From positions 1 to 33,738 of the forward strand of contig JAILNI010000052.1 in assembly GCA_024691765.1 (NCBI GenBank): 33,738 nucleotides of DNA. The letters are read 5' to 3'. Positions 7,707 to 16,039 of this stretch are shown here, piece after piece; the stretch's first letter is position 1; the number at the start of each line of letters is the position of its first letter. Position numbers and translations under genes: made by a program. A model generated the notes under the pieces. That model was not told the DNA's origin, ran no database searches, and saw nothing but the letters and a program-made list of their open reading frames with translations. Source of the stretch: Bacteroidales bacterium. GTDB lineage: Bacteria; Bacteroidota; Bacteroidia; Bacteroidales; UBA932.

Positions 7707-9907
7707 CCCTCCAATCATTACTTTTGTCCTTTGTCTGCCCTGTCCTGCTCATGACAGGCAGTCCGCACGACATAGCCTCGCTTGGGAAGTGGGGGCCGTA
7801 TTCCAAGGAGTATTACGGCATAGCCCATATAGACGACCTGAATTCGGGTATCAAGGTGGAATTCTGCCTCGTGCCAGGCCAGTATCGGCGCAATTTCAAA
7901 GTGCCCTGCACCCTTTACGAAACGGACGTTCATCCGTGGGTGGTGAGTGCCGACATGCGCCATATCACCTATCGCCACGAAATCGAGTGGAAAGACCGGG
8001 TTTACGTGGATGCGACCTATCATATCCTGGATGACGGGCGTGTGCTGCTCGAATCGCATGCGGTCAATAATACAGACCTTACCCAGAACATAAACCTCCA
8101 GGTGGCGGTACGCAAGAGCGGTGGAGCGGAGGGGCAGTGGACGCCGGTCATTACGGAGAACGGGCAGTCGTTCATCGTGGAATATCCGGAGGTGGATGCC
8201 TGCTATGGCGTCGCCTGGAATTACCTCTGGAGCGAGGTGCGGCAGTTTCGCTGCGCGAAGCTGGAGCAGCTTATGCCCTTCAAAGCCCACGACCATGTAT
8301 TCAAGGACCTCAAGGGCGATAAAAAAGGCCATTACACGGCCAATTTCCTGCGGCCGATAACCATTGCCCCGCAAGCCGATACGACTCTGTACCAATTGCT
8401 CGTTTGCGGCAGCAAAGAATATGTTCGCGGAGAACTCGAAGCCTTCTCTCGCAGCGAGCCAAGGCCGTCCGCCCCGGAAGAAGGCTTTCCTTTCCTGCCC
8501 GGCGGAGAGGCCTTCGCCTTCGGTGAAAAGCTGCTGGAAGCCACGCTTCTAACCAATGTGGTGTATCCCATCGACGCCTTTGGCCAGCCCATAAGACATT
8601 TCTGCCCCGGAAAGCACTGGAACAGCCTTTACACGTGGGACTGCGGTTTCATAGGCTGGGCTATGAGTGAGATAGACCCTGCAAGAGGTTACGAGATAAT
8701 CAGGCAATATACCACAGGCCCAGAAGAGGATGCGCCCTTCGTACATCACGGCACTCCGCTGTCCACGCAGATATTCGCAATAGGGGATGTGTGGAAAAAC
8801 GGCGGTTGCGACGCTCAGACCCTGAAGGAAATCTACCCCCGCCTCAAACGCTTCTACGACTATATGTCGGGGACGGATTTTCGCAAGGCAAGCGGCCTTC
8901 TCAGCACCTGGAACATTTTCTACAACAGCGGCGGCTGGGACGATTACTGCCCGCAGCTATGGCTCCGTTCGCATAAAGACCAGCGTGCCCTTACGGCACC
9001 TATGGTGTCCACGTCCTATTATCTGCGTTGCGCCCGTATCCTCAGGATGCTGGCCGGCCATCTTGGGCTCAAAAAGGATATCAGGCAGTTCGACGCCGAT
9101 ATCGCCCGTATGAAAAAGGCCATCCTGGACAATGCCTGGGATGCGGAGGCCGGCTATTTCAGCTATGTCGTCCACGATATGGACGGAAAAGCGCAGGGGC
9201 CGCTTCGCGACCCGGAGAGCAGAGCCAACTTCAACATGGGCCTCGACGGAGTGTCGCCGCTCGTCGCCGGCATCACTGACGCGGCTCAGACGGAAAGGCT
9301 TCTTGGACATATCTTCACGCAAGGTGAACTCTGGAGCGACTGTGGAATTACTGCCGTTTCACAGATGTCGCCATACTACCGCAAGGACGGCTATTGGAAC
9401 GGCACCGTGTGGCTGCCGCATCAGATGCTGCTGTGGAAGACTATGCTGGATCTGGGACTCCCTGACAGGGCGCGACAGATTGCATTCACAGCCCTTGAAA
9501 ACTGGAACAAGGAATGCCTGGATTCCTACAACTGTTATGAACATTTCGTGATTGAGAGCGGCCGCGGCGGTGGGTGGCACAACTTTTCCGGACTCTCGTC
9601 CCCTCTCTTAAACTGGTTCTGTGCCTACTATCGGCCGGGAACCCTGTCCACCGGATTCAACACCCTTGTTGCAAGGCAGGATTGGAACGAGGACAAGACG
9701 GCGCTCAGTGCAACCCTTGAATTCGACAAGGACGCCAAAGGCCAGGAACAGGCAGTGATAGTATGTATGTCTCCGGGAAAAGCCTCTTCCGTGAAGGCCG
9801 ATGGCAAGGACGTGGCCTTTTCCATGCCTTACGACGGCCTTTTGGAATTCAAACTCAAGGCCGGCAGAAAGCCTGTCCGCCTGGAGATCAAAAGCCTGAC
9901 AAACTAG
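7703..9907 (+). CDS. Secreted (alpha/alpha)6 glycoside hydrolase, GH63/MGH1-like
   Basis: This is a 734-residue protein with a signal peptide (about residues 1-19). An N-terminal beta-sandwich (to about residue 260) is followed by an (alpha/alpha)6 barrel like those of GH63 glucosidases and mannosylglycerate hydrolase. YTWDCGF puts the likely acid Asp at 313. LWSDCGI and GYWNGTVWLPH form the substrate-pocket helices, and YNCYEHF puts the likely base Glu at 613. A small C-terminal beta domain ends the protein. The family hydrolyses alpha-linked glucose or mannose by inversion, but specificity is not predictable here. It is the last gene of the rightward glycan locus. Its TAG stop shares a CTAG palindrome with the stop of pdxA on the other strand, leaving no room for a terminator. 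Confidence 0.8.
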   Translation: MTLQSLLLSFVCPVLLMTGSPHDIASLGKWGPYSKEYYGIAHIDDLNSGIKVEFCLVPGQYRRNFKVPCTLYETDVHPWVVSADMRHITYRHEIEWKDRVYVDATYHILDDGRVLLESHAVNNTDLTQNINLQVAVRKSGGAEGQWTPVITENGQSFIVEYPEVDACYGVAWNYLWSEVRQFRCAKLEQLMPFKAHDHVFKDLKGDKKGHYTANFLRPITIAPQADTTLYQLLVCGSKEYVRGELEAFSRSEPRPSAPEEGFPFLPGGEAFAFGEKLLEATLLTNVVYPIDAFGQPIRHFCPGKHWNSLYTWDCGFIGWAMSEIDPARGYEIIRQYTTGPEEDAPFVHHGTPLSTQIFAIGDVWKNGGCDAQTLKEIYPRLKRFYDYMSGTDFRKASGLLSTWNIFYNSGGWDDYCPQLWLRSHKDQRALTAPMVSTSYYLRCARILRMLAGHLGLKKDIRQFDADIARMKKAILDNAWDAEAGYFSYVVHDMDGKAQGPLRDPESRANFNMGLDGVSPLVAGITDAAQTERLLGHIFTQGELWSDCGITAVSQMSPYYRKDGYWNGTVWLPHQMLLWKTMLDLGLPDRARQIAFTALENWNKECLDSYNCYEHFVIESGRGGGWHNFSGLSSPLLNWFCAYYRPGTLSTGFNTLVARQDWNEDKTALSATLEFDKDAKGQEQAVIVCMSPGKASSVKADGKDVAFSMPYDGLLEFKLKAGRKPVRLEIKSLTN

Positions 9908-10992
9908 GCTATCTGCGGCCTGCCGGGTCGCTCGCGAGGATCTTCCTCTGAGGGCTTTTCGATGAGTTTGTCCGCCTGGAGCTTTTCCCAGACACGGCGG
10001 TTTTTCCATATATCGATGGCCAGATAGATGGCGCTGCGCATGCTGCGCGGATCGGCCTCGTCGCGGCCTGCGAGTTCGAAAGCGGTACCGTGATCGGGCG
10101 AGGTTCGCACCACAGGCAGGCCGGCGGTATAGTTCACGCCGTCCTCAAACGCAATGGCCTTGAATGGGGCCAGGCCCTGGTCGTGGTACATGGCGAGGGT
10201 GGCGTCGAACTTCTCGTACATTCCCATTCCGAAATAACCGTCGGGGGAGAAGGGGCCGAATGCCTGGATGCCCTCTGCGGCAGCCTCCCTGATGGCGGGT
10301 ATGATGATGTCCTGCTCTTCATGCCCCAGAAGCCCGCTGTCGCCGCTGTGGGGGTTGAGGCTGAGCACCGCGATACGCGGATCGTCGATGCCGAAATCCT
10401 GCTCGAGAGAGGCCTTCATAAGGCGTAGTTTGCTGAGTATCTTTTCCTTGCTTATGGCTCCGGGAACGTCCCTCAGGGGGACATGACCGGTAACCACACC
10501 CACTTTCAGGCGCTGGGAAATCATGAACATGGTGACGTCTCCCACGCCGAAGGCCTGCTGCAGGAACTCGGTGTGGCCGGGGAAGCCGAAGCCGGCCTCG
10601 GACACGCTGCGCTTGTTGATGGGGCCGGTCACGAGTACGTCGAGCAGCCCGGCCTTGAGGTCGCGCACGGCGCATTCAAGGGACGTTATGGCCGCTTTGG
10701 CGGACTCGGGCGTGGATCCTCCCGGCTCTGCGAACACGTTGTCCGGCAGACAGTTGAGAACATTTATACGCTTTGGGAAAGCGTCTTTGGCCGAGGCGAT
10801 CACGTTGGTGTCGATATGATCCACCTCATGCACGGTCTTTTTGTAGAATCCGAATATCTTCGAGGATCCGTACACCACGGGAGTGAGCATATCGAGTATG
10901 CGCGGGTCCGCGAGTGCCTTGATGATAACTTCGTAACCGATTCCGTTGCTGTCGCCCTGGGTTATGCCGACGACCAGTCTTTTCTTGTCCAT
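9904..10992 (-). CDS. pdxA: 4-hydroxythreonine-4-phosphate dehydrogenase
   Basis: PdxA oxidises 4-phosphohydroxy-L-threonine with NAD in the DXP-dependent route to pyridoxal phosphate; it is a cytoplasmic metal-dependent dimer. The 362-residue product opens with the typical VGITQGDSNGIGYE block. It has VTGPINKRS and FPGHTEF for the phosphosubstrate. The three metal-ligand histidines are seen at His170 (TGHVPLRD), His215 (NPHSGD) and His270 (YHDQGLAPFK). Length and motif spacing are ordinary for the family. The start codon directly follows the stop of rnhA (no gap), so the two are probably translated from one leftward transcript. Window neighbours include two PLP-dependent aminotransferases, but no other PLP synthesis gene. 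Confidence 0.96.
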   Translation of the reverse strand: MDKKRLVVGITQGDSNGIGYEVIIKALADPRILDMLTPVVYGSSKIFGFYKKTVHEVDHIDTNVIASAKDAFPKRINVLNCLPDNVFAEPGGSTPESAKAAITSLECAVRDLKAGLLDVLVTGPINKRSVSEAGFGFPGHTEFLQQAFGVGDVTMFMISQRLKVGVVTGHVPLRDVPGAISKEKILSKLRLMKASLEQDFGIDDPRIAVLSLNPHSGDSGLLGHEEQDIIIPAIREAAAEGIQAFGPFSPDGYFGMGMYEKFDATLAMYHDQGLAPFKAIAFEDGVNYTAGLPVVRTSPDHGTAFELAGRDEADPRSMRSAIYLAIDIWKNRRVWEKLQADKLIEKPSEEDPRERPGRPQIA

Positions 10993-11472
10993 TTAAAACA
11001 GTTTAGATTCTTCCTGTACATATCCTTCGTCTTCGGGAAGGCCGGGCAGGCCGTAAGCCTCCACCGCAAGACGGTCGCAGCGCTCGTTTTCCGGATGCCC
11101 CGCATGGCCCTTGAGCCAGTGGAAAGTCACCCTGTGCCGCGAACTCACTTCCTGGAAACGGAGCCAGAGGTCGGCGTTCTTCTTCTTTTTAAAGCCCGTG
11201 GCTATCCATTTGGGCAGCCAGCCCTCGGTGACGGCCTTGACCACGTAGGACGAGTCGCTCCACACTTCCACCTCCGCGTTTTGCCATTTAATGGCTTCCA
11301 GTCCCTTGATTACGGCCAGCAGCTCCATGCGGTTGTTGGTGGTGAGGCGGAACCCGCCGGACATCTCCTTCCTGAGATTTCCGCACACGAGTACCGCTCC
11401 CCAGCCTCCCGGACCCGGATTGCCGGATGCCGCTCCGTCGGTGTAGAGGTATATGGTGCGCCCTGTTTCCAT
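10993..11472 (-). CDS. rnhA: Ribonuclease HI
   Basis: RNase HI cuts the RNA strand of RNA-DNA hybrids (R-loops, primers). The 159-residue protein carries all four acidic metal ligands in canonical context: Asp12 (LYTDGA), Glu50 (NNRMELL), Asp73 (WSDSSYV) and Asp133 (ERCDRLA). His123 (WLKGHAGH) lies in the flexible loop. I chose ATG 11472; a TTG at 11481 in frame would add three residues but falls inside the promoter element. It is the first gene of a leftward pair with pdxA and is divergent from rmlD with only 25 bases between start codons. Confidence 0.95.
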   Translation of the reverse strand: METGRTIYLYTDGAASGNPGPGGWGAVLVCGNLRKEMSGGFRLTTNNRMELLAVIKGLEAIKWQNAEVEVWSDSSYVVKAVTEGWLPKWIATGFKKKKNADLWLRFQEVSSRHRVTFHWLKGHAGHPENERCDRLAVEAYGLPGLPEDEGYVQEESKLF

Positions 11473-11478
11473 TTTGTA

Positions 11479-11496
11479 CAAAAATAGTTATTTTTG
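11479..11496. promoter_or_regulatory. Back-to-back Bacteroidota -7 elements forming a perfect inverted repeat
   Basis: CAAAAATA (11479-11486) and TATTTTTG (11489-11496) are exact reverse complements separated by GT. Each reads TATTTTTG (TAnnTTTG consensus) on its own strand, so one element points at rnhA and the other at rmlD. If the final G is about -7, transcription of rnhA would begin at its ATG (11472) and that of rmlD at about 11503, beside ATG 11504. No convincing TTTG -33 element was found on either side. Confidence 0.6.
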
Positions 11497-11497
11497 C

Positions 11498-12400
11498 ATG
11501 AATATGAACAGGAAAAGACTCAATGTTCTCGTAACGGGAGGCAACGGCCAGCTCGGCCGGGCTCTTAGGGCCGCCTGCAAGGGCAGTCCCGACCGCTATG
11601 TCTTCACCGACATAAGCTCCCTTCCGGGCGGGGAGACGGTCTTCCTGGACGTAAGCAACAAGGCTGCCGTTGAGATAGTCTGCGAGAGCGAAAAGGCCGA
11701 CGTGATAATCAACTGCGCCGGCTATACCGACGTCGAGGGCGCGGAAAGCGATCCCGCCACGGCTGCCCGGCTGAACGCCGAAGTGCCCCGCATCCTTGCG
11801 GAAGTCTGCAAAAAGACCGGTGCCGTCCTCATCCACATCTCCACGGACTATATCTTTTCCGGCGAGGCCTCCGAACCCATAAGGGAAGATGCGGCCCCGT
11901 CTCCCTTAAGCGTTTACGGGGCGTCCAAGCTGGCGGGGGAGAAGGCCGTACGCGACAGCGGCTGCAGTGCGCTCATCCTTCGCACCGCATGGATGTGGTC
12001 GGAATACGGACGTAATTTCGTGCGCACGATGCTGCGTCTGATGGTAAATCGCGACAGTATCAAGGTGGTGCGCGACCAGACTGGCACTCCCACCTACGCC
12101 GGCGACCTTGCCGCCTTCATCACGAACCTCGTTTCTTCCCGCAGTTTCGACAAGGCGGGAACGTACAATTATACCAACCTCGGGGCCTGCTCCTGGTACG
12201 ACTTTGCCGTGGCTGTCCGCGACCTTTCCGGAGCCTCGTGCGAAGTTGCTCCATGCAGCAGTGAAGAGTTCCCGCAGAAGGCCAGGCGCCCGCACTATTC
12301 CGTGCTGGACAAAAGCCTTGTGCAGGAAACCTTCGGAACGGAAATCCCCGGGTGGCGCGAATCCCTCGAAAAACACATATCCGAAGTAAATGGAAATTGA
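11498..12400 (+). CDS. rmlD: dTDP-4-dehydrorhamnose reductase
   Basis: RmlD makes dTDP-L-rhamnose from dTDP-4-keto-L-rhamnose with NAD(P)H, the last step of rhamnose donor synthesis for surface glycans. The protein has the Rossmann signature VTGGNGQLGRAL, the HISTDYIFSG strand, the YGASKLAGE motif (catalytic Tyr and Lys of the SDR fold), LRTAWMWSEYG and the substrate-binding DQTGTPTYAGDLA. With ATG 11498 it is 300 residues, normal for the family. A second ATG at 11504 is a strong alternative because the promoter element ends at 11496. It overlaps rmlC by 11 bases. rmlA and rmlB are not in the window, so they must lie elsewhere. Confidence 0.94.
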   Translation: MNMNRKRLNVLVTGGNGQLGRALRAACKGSPDRYVFTDISSLPGGETVFLDVSNKAAVEIVCESEKADVIINCAGYTDVEGAESDPATAARLNAEVPRILAEVCKKTGAVLIHISTDYIFSGEASEPIREDAAPSPLSVYGASKLAGEKAVRDSGCSALILRTAWMWSEYGRNFVRTMLRLMVNRDSIKVVRDQTGTPTYAGDLAAFITNLVSSRSFDKAGTYNYTNLGACSWYDFAVAVRDLSGASCEVAPCSSEEFPQKARRPHYSVLDKSLVQETFGTEIPGWRESLEKHISEVNGN

Positions 12401-12962
12401 GCACACTGCAATACAAGGGGTGGAGATCATCCATCCCCGCATCCATACAGATGCAAGAGGCTACTTCTTCGAATCCTGGAACCAGAAGGATTTCGATGCG
12501 GCCCTGCGTCCGATAAGCTTCTGCCAGGATAATGAAAGCCGTTCGTCCTACGGTGTGGTCCGGGGCCTTCATTTCCAGAAAGGGGAGTACTCCCAGAGCA
12601 AGCTGGTAAGGGTGCTGGAGGGCAGGACCCTCGACGTGGCGGTGGATATACGTGTGGGAAGTCCGACTTTCGGGCAGTGGGTGGCGGTTGAACTCAGCGG
12701 GGAGAACCATCTTCAGCTGTTCATCCCGAGGGGCTTCGCCCACGGCTTCAGCGTGCTCAGCCCCCATGCCGTCTTCCAGTACAAATGCGACCGCCCGTAC
12801 GCCCCCGGGCAGGAGGCGGCCATAGCCTGGAACGATTCCGAACTCGGCATAGACTGGCGCATACCGGCAGGCAGGGTGGTCCTTTCCGAAAAAGACCGCA
12901 GTAATCCTCTTCTCAGGGAGTGCGGGTGTCTGTTCGACTATTCAAAAGACCTTTACAAATGA
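12390..12962 (+). CDS. rmlC: dTDP-4-dehydrorhamnose 3,5-epimerase
   Basis: RmlC epimerises C3 and C5 of dTDP-4-keto-6-deoxyglucose, the step just before RmlD. The 190-residue cupin has all the family blocks: HTDARGYFFE, the VVRGLHFQ motif with catalytic base His61, QSKLVRVLEG with Lys71, and FIPRGFAHGF. AVFQYKCD carries Tyr131, the expected acid. The order rmlD then rmlC with an 11-base overlap indicates coupled translation. Its stop overlaps the start of the following aminotransferase gene as ATGA (12959-12962). Confidence 0.95.
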   Translation: MEIEHTAIQGVEIIHPRIHTDARGYFFESWNQKDFDAALRPISFCQDNESRSSYGVVRGLHFQKGEYSQSKLVRVLEGRTLDVAVDIRVGSPTFGQWVAVELSGENHLQLFIPRGFAHGFSVLSPHAVFQYKCDRPYAPGQEAAIAWNDSELGIDWRIPAGRVVLSEKDRSNPLLRECGCLFDYSKDLYK

Positions 12963-14116
12963 TAATATCCCCAGCAGACCGTACTGCCGATGTAAGGGAA
13001 TACTACTTTTCCACCAAAAACCGGCAGATAGCCGCGATGAATGCAGACGGACGCAGCGAACCCGTCATCAACCTCGGCATAGGCGCCCCCAACGGCAGAC
13101 CTCCGCAGGCGGCCATTGACGCCCTGGCTGCGGAAGCGCAGAAGGACGGGGTACACGCCTACCAGGACTACAGGGGCACTCCGGAACTTCGCAGGGCTTT
13201 CGCCGACTGGTACGGCCGCTGGTATGGGGTTAAACTGGATTTCACCACGCAGGTTCAGCCGCTGATCGGTGCCAAGGAAGGTATCCTGATAGTGTCGCTC
13301 GCTTTCCTCAATGCAGGGGACAGGGTGCTCGTTCCGGATCCCGGCTATCCTACGTACTGTTCTTCGGCAAAGCTTTGCCAGGCCGAAGCCGTTCCGTATC
13401 CGCTTTACGAATCGCTGGGCTGGCAGCCCGATTTCGACGAACTCGAACGCATGGACCTTTCCGGTGTGAAACTCATGTGGACCAATTATCCCGGCATGCC
13501 CACAGGCGCCCCGGCCAGTCCGGAACTGTTCGCGAAACTGGTCGATTTCGGCCGGAGGCACGGCATACTGGTGGTGAACGACAATCCCTACAGCTTCATC
13601 CTGAGCGAACGTCCGCTTTCGATACTCTCCGTTCCGGGAGCCTTCGACTGCGCGATAGAACTGAACTCGCTGAGCAAGGCTCACAATATGAGCGGCTGGC
13701 GCATAGGCATGGTCGCAGGTGCTGAAGACTATGTGAAGGAAATACTCAAAGTTAAGAGCCAGATGGACTCGGGAATGTTCCGCCCTCTGCAGATGGCGGC
13801 CGTCGAAGCCCTGAAGCAGGGGCAGGAATGGTTCGAGGCCCTCAATGCCGAATACCGCCGCCGAAGGGCCGCCGCCTGCCGCATCATGGATGTGCTGGGA
13901 GCAGAGTATAATCCTGATTCCCAGGGACTTTTCGTGTGGGGCAGGATAAAGGGCGATTCGCTGGCGATGTCGGATTTCCTGCTTGAGAAGGCCGGCGTTT
14001 TCATCACTCCAGGCGACATCTTCGGGAGCCGCGGCAAGGGCTATATGAGGATTTCCCTTTGCAGGGACGTGCCGGTTTACGGACGCGCCGTCGAAAAGAT
14101 AAAGGCTGTTTTATAA
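12959..14116 (+). CDS. Class I/II PLP-dependent aminotransferase, probably in aromatic amino acid synthesis
   Basis: I chose ATG 12959, which forms an ATGA overlap with rmlC; the frame extends upstream only inside rmlC. The 385-residue protein is a fold type I aminotransferase. It has NLGIGAPNGRPP at the N-terminus, YQDYRGTPELR, VPDPGYPTY and NYPGMPTGAPA (normally NNPxNPTG). NDNPYSF supplies the PLP-ring Asp, and NSLSKAHNMSGWRIGM carries the Schiff-base Lys240. RISLCR near the end holds the substrate-carboxylate Arg. It resembles LL-diaminopimelate and aspartate/aromatic aminotransferases. Its place directly before DAHP synthase/chorismate mutase points to transamination of prephenate or of phenylpyruvate and hydroxyphenylpyruvate; that specificity is inferred from context. 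Confidence 0.88.
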   Translation: MIISPADRTADVREYYFSTKNRQIAAMNADGRSEPVINLGIGAPNGRPPQAAIDALAAEAQKDGVHAYQDYRGTPELRRAFADWYGRWYGVKLDFTTQVQPLIGAKEGILIVSLAFLNAGDRVLVPDPGYPTYCSSAKLCQAEAVPYPLYESLGWQPDFDELERMDLSGVKLMWTNYPGMPTGAPASPELFAKLVDFGRRHGILVVNDNPYSFILSERPLSILSVPGAFDCAIELNSLSKAHNMSGWRIGMVAGAEDYVKEILKVKSQMDSGMFRPLQMAAVEALKQGQEWFEALNAEYRRRRAAACRIMDVLGAEYNPDSQGLFVWGRIKGDSLAMSDFLLEKAGVFITPGDIFGSRGKGYMRISLCRDVPVYGRAVEKIKAVL

Positions 14117-14126
14117 ACGTACCTGC

Positions 14127-15206
14127 ATGCAGCACCTTGTCCTCACACCTCTTGCCGAATGGGAATTCTTCACCCTCCCGCCGCGTCCCTGCGTGATCGC
14201 AGGCCCGTGCAGCGCGGAGACGGAGACTCAGGTTCTGGATACAGCGGCCGGCCTCCGGGCTTTCGGAATAAACGTTTTCCGGGCTGGAATATGGAAGCCC
14301 CGCACGCATCCGGGCTCGTTCGAGGGGATAGGGGTGGAAGGTCTCCGCTGGCTTCAGAAGGTGAAGTCGTCCTTCGGCATGAAGGTGTGTACGGAGGTGG
14401 CCTCCGCGAAGCATGTCTTCGAGTGCCTGAAATATGGGGTGGATATGGTATGGATAGGGGCCCGCACCACAGCGAATCCCTTCCTGGTGCAGGAGATCGC
14501 CGAAGCGCTCCGCGACACCTGCATCCCCGTGCTGGTGAAGAACCCGGTGAACCCGGACCTGGACCTCTGGATAGGGGCGCTGGAAAGGTTCAACCGTGAA
14601 GGCATAACCAAGCTTGGAGCAATCCATCGCGGGGTATCGTCTTCCGAAAAGATAAAGTACCGCAACGATCCGCTCTGGAACATGGCGGTCGAACTCCGGG
14701 CCCGTATCCCGCAGCTGCCCATTTTTGCAGATCCGTCGCACATGGGTGGCAGCCGTGAGTATCTCCGCGAGCTGTCCCAGCGGGCCATGGATCTGGGACT
14801 GGAAGGTCTGATGATAGAGAGTCACTGCTCTCCCCAGTGCGCTCTGAGCGACGCTGCCCAGCAGATTGAGCCTCCCGCACTTCAGGCCCTTCTGGAATCG
14901 CTCATGGTGCGCGACGCCACTTCTCCGGACGAGGAGTTCCGCGAGAACCTGAGCCGTCTGCGAGAACGCATCGACGTGATAGATGAGAATCTGATACGCG
15001 AACTGGCGGAAAGGATGAAGGTGAGTGCCGAGATAGGCGCTGCCAAAAAGGCTCACAACGTGGCAATCATCCAGGCCGGCCGCTGGGAAAAAGTGCTTGA
15101 AAAAGTGGACGCGGCTGCCCGTCAGTACGGTCTGGACCCGAAATTCGTGCGCGCCATATTCGACGCCATCCACGAGGAGTCTGTGAAAAAACAGAACAGT
15201 TTATGA
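14127..15206 (+). CDS. Bifunctional 3-deoxy-7-phosphoheptulonate synthase / chorismate mutase (type II)
   Basis: The N-terminal domain (about residues 1-260) is a DAHP synthase of the short KDO8P-synthase-like type. It shows CVIAGPCSAE, FRAGIWKPRTHPGSF, KVCTEVAS, DMVWIGART, VLVKNPVNPD and FADPSHMGGS, covering the PEP and metal sites. The C-terminal domain (about 266-359) is an AroQ helical chorismate mutase, recognisable from LSRLRERIDVIDENLIRELAERM and the AAKK that follows. The protein thus catalyses the first committed step of the shikimate pathway and the branch step from chorismate to prephenate, a fusion common in Bacteroidota and usually feedback regulated through the mutase domain. 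It follows the aminotransferase by 10 bases and overlaps DUF3737 by ATGA at 15203-15206. Neither prephenate dehydratase nor dehydrogenase is in the window. Confidence 0.94.
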   Translation: MQHLVLTPLAEWEFFTLPPRPCVIAGPCSAETETQVLDTAAGLRAFGINVFRAGIWKPRTHPGSFEGIGVEGLRWLQKVKSSFGMKVCTEVASAKHVFECLKYGVDMVWIGARTTANPFLVQEIAEALRDTCIPVLVKNPVNPDLDLWIGALERFNREGITKLGAIHRGVSSSEKIKYRNDPLWNMAVELRARIPQLPIFADPSHMGGSREYLRELSQRAMDLGLEGLMIESHCSPQCALSDAAQQIEPPALQALLESLMVRDATSPDEEFRENLSRLRERIDVIDENLIRELAERMKVSAEIGAAKKAHNVAIIQAGRWEKVLEKVDAAARQYGLDPKFVRAIFDAIHEESVKKQNSL

Positions 15207-16039
15207 AGATAATTGCCAATCAGGAATTCGGAGGAGAACGCCCGCTCTACTGCGAGCACGGCCTCAGGCTGGAAAATGTCACAATCCATGCCGGAGAATC
15301 GGCAATCAAAGAATCTTCCGACATAGAGGCGGAGGGCTGCACTTTCGAAGGTAAGTACCCCTTCTGGGAGTGCGACGGCGTAAAGGTGCAAAACTGTCTG
15401 TTCCGAGAAGGCGCCCGCGCCGCGATATGGTATACCCGCGACCTCATCATGAAAGATACCGTGGTGGAAGCCCCCAAGATGTTCCGTGAACTGGACCGCG
15501 TGCACCTGTGCCGGGTCAAACTGCCCAACGCGGCGGAGACTCTGTGGAGCTGCCGGGATGCTTTTCTTGAGGACGTGGAAGTGGAAAAAGGGGACTACCT
15601 GTTCATGCATTCCGCGGATATCCACATCGACAATCTCCGGTTGCAGGGAAACTATTCATTCCAGTATTGCAGCAATGTGGAGATACGGAACTCCGTGCTC
15701 CATACGAAGGACGCCTTCTGGGAGACAAATAATGTAGTGGTGCGTGATTCCACCATCATAGGCGAGTATCTCGGATGGTACAGCAGGAATCTTCATCTGA
15801 TTAACTGCCGCATAGGCGGCACGCAGCCCCTCTGCTATTGCAAGGGCCTGGTGCTGGAGAACTGCAGCTTCGATCCTGATGCAGACCTCGCCTTCGAGTA
15901 TTCAGATGTGCAGGCTGACATCCGCGGTGCCGTAACCTCGGTGAAGAACCCCTCTCACGGCCGTATCAAGGCCGATTCCTATGGGGAGATTATCCTTGAC
16001 GGCAACATCAAGGCTCCTGCCGACTGCGTGATCGGATAG
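15203..16039 (+). CDS. DUF3737-family right-handed beta-helix protein of unknown function
   Basis: The 278-residue product has the DUF3737 character: many short irregular repeats of about 20 residues, each with alternating hydrophobics and an aromatic or Cys position (CTFEGKYPFWECDGV, SVLHTKDAFWETNNV, STIIGEYLGWYSRNL, CRIGGTQPLCYCKGL). This forms a right-handed parallel beta-helix with a ladder of Trp, Tyr and Cys. There is no signal peptide or membrane segment, so it is cytoplasmic. No catalytic motif can be named. The family is widespread in gut anaerobes and its function is not known to me. It is translationally coupled to DAHP synthase (ATGA overlap) and its TAG stop directly abuts the stop of the opposing mscS-family gene. 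Confidence 0.8.
   Translation: MKIIANQEFGGERPLYCEHGLRLENVTIHAGESAIKESSDIEAEGCTFEGKYPFWECDGVKVQNCLFREGARAAIWYTRDLIMKDTVVEAPKMFRELDRVHLCRVKLPNAAETLWSCRDAFLEDVEVEKGDYLFMHSADIHIDNLRLQGNYSFQYCSNVEIRNSVLHTKDAFWETNNVVVRDSTIIGEYLGWYSRNLHLINCRIGGTQPLCYCKGLVLENCSFDPDADLAFEYSDVQADIRGAVTSVKNPSHGRIKADSYGEIILDGNIKAPADCVIG

Noticed and set aside
1..9907. Region as a complete polysaccharide utilisation locus
   Set aside because: No SusC or SusD homologue or hybrid two-component regulator lies inside the window, so only a partial or atypical locus can be claimed.
14123..14132. Perfect 10-base palindrome CTGCATGCAG spanning the start codon of the DAHP synthase gene
   Set aside because: A 10-base palindrome is expected by chance many times in this length, and no second copy or known operator resembles it.
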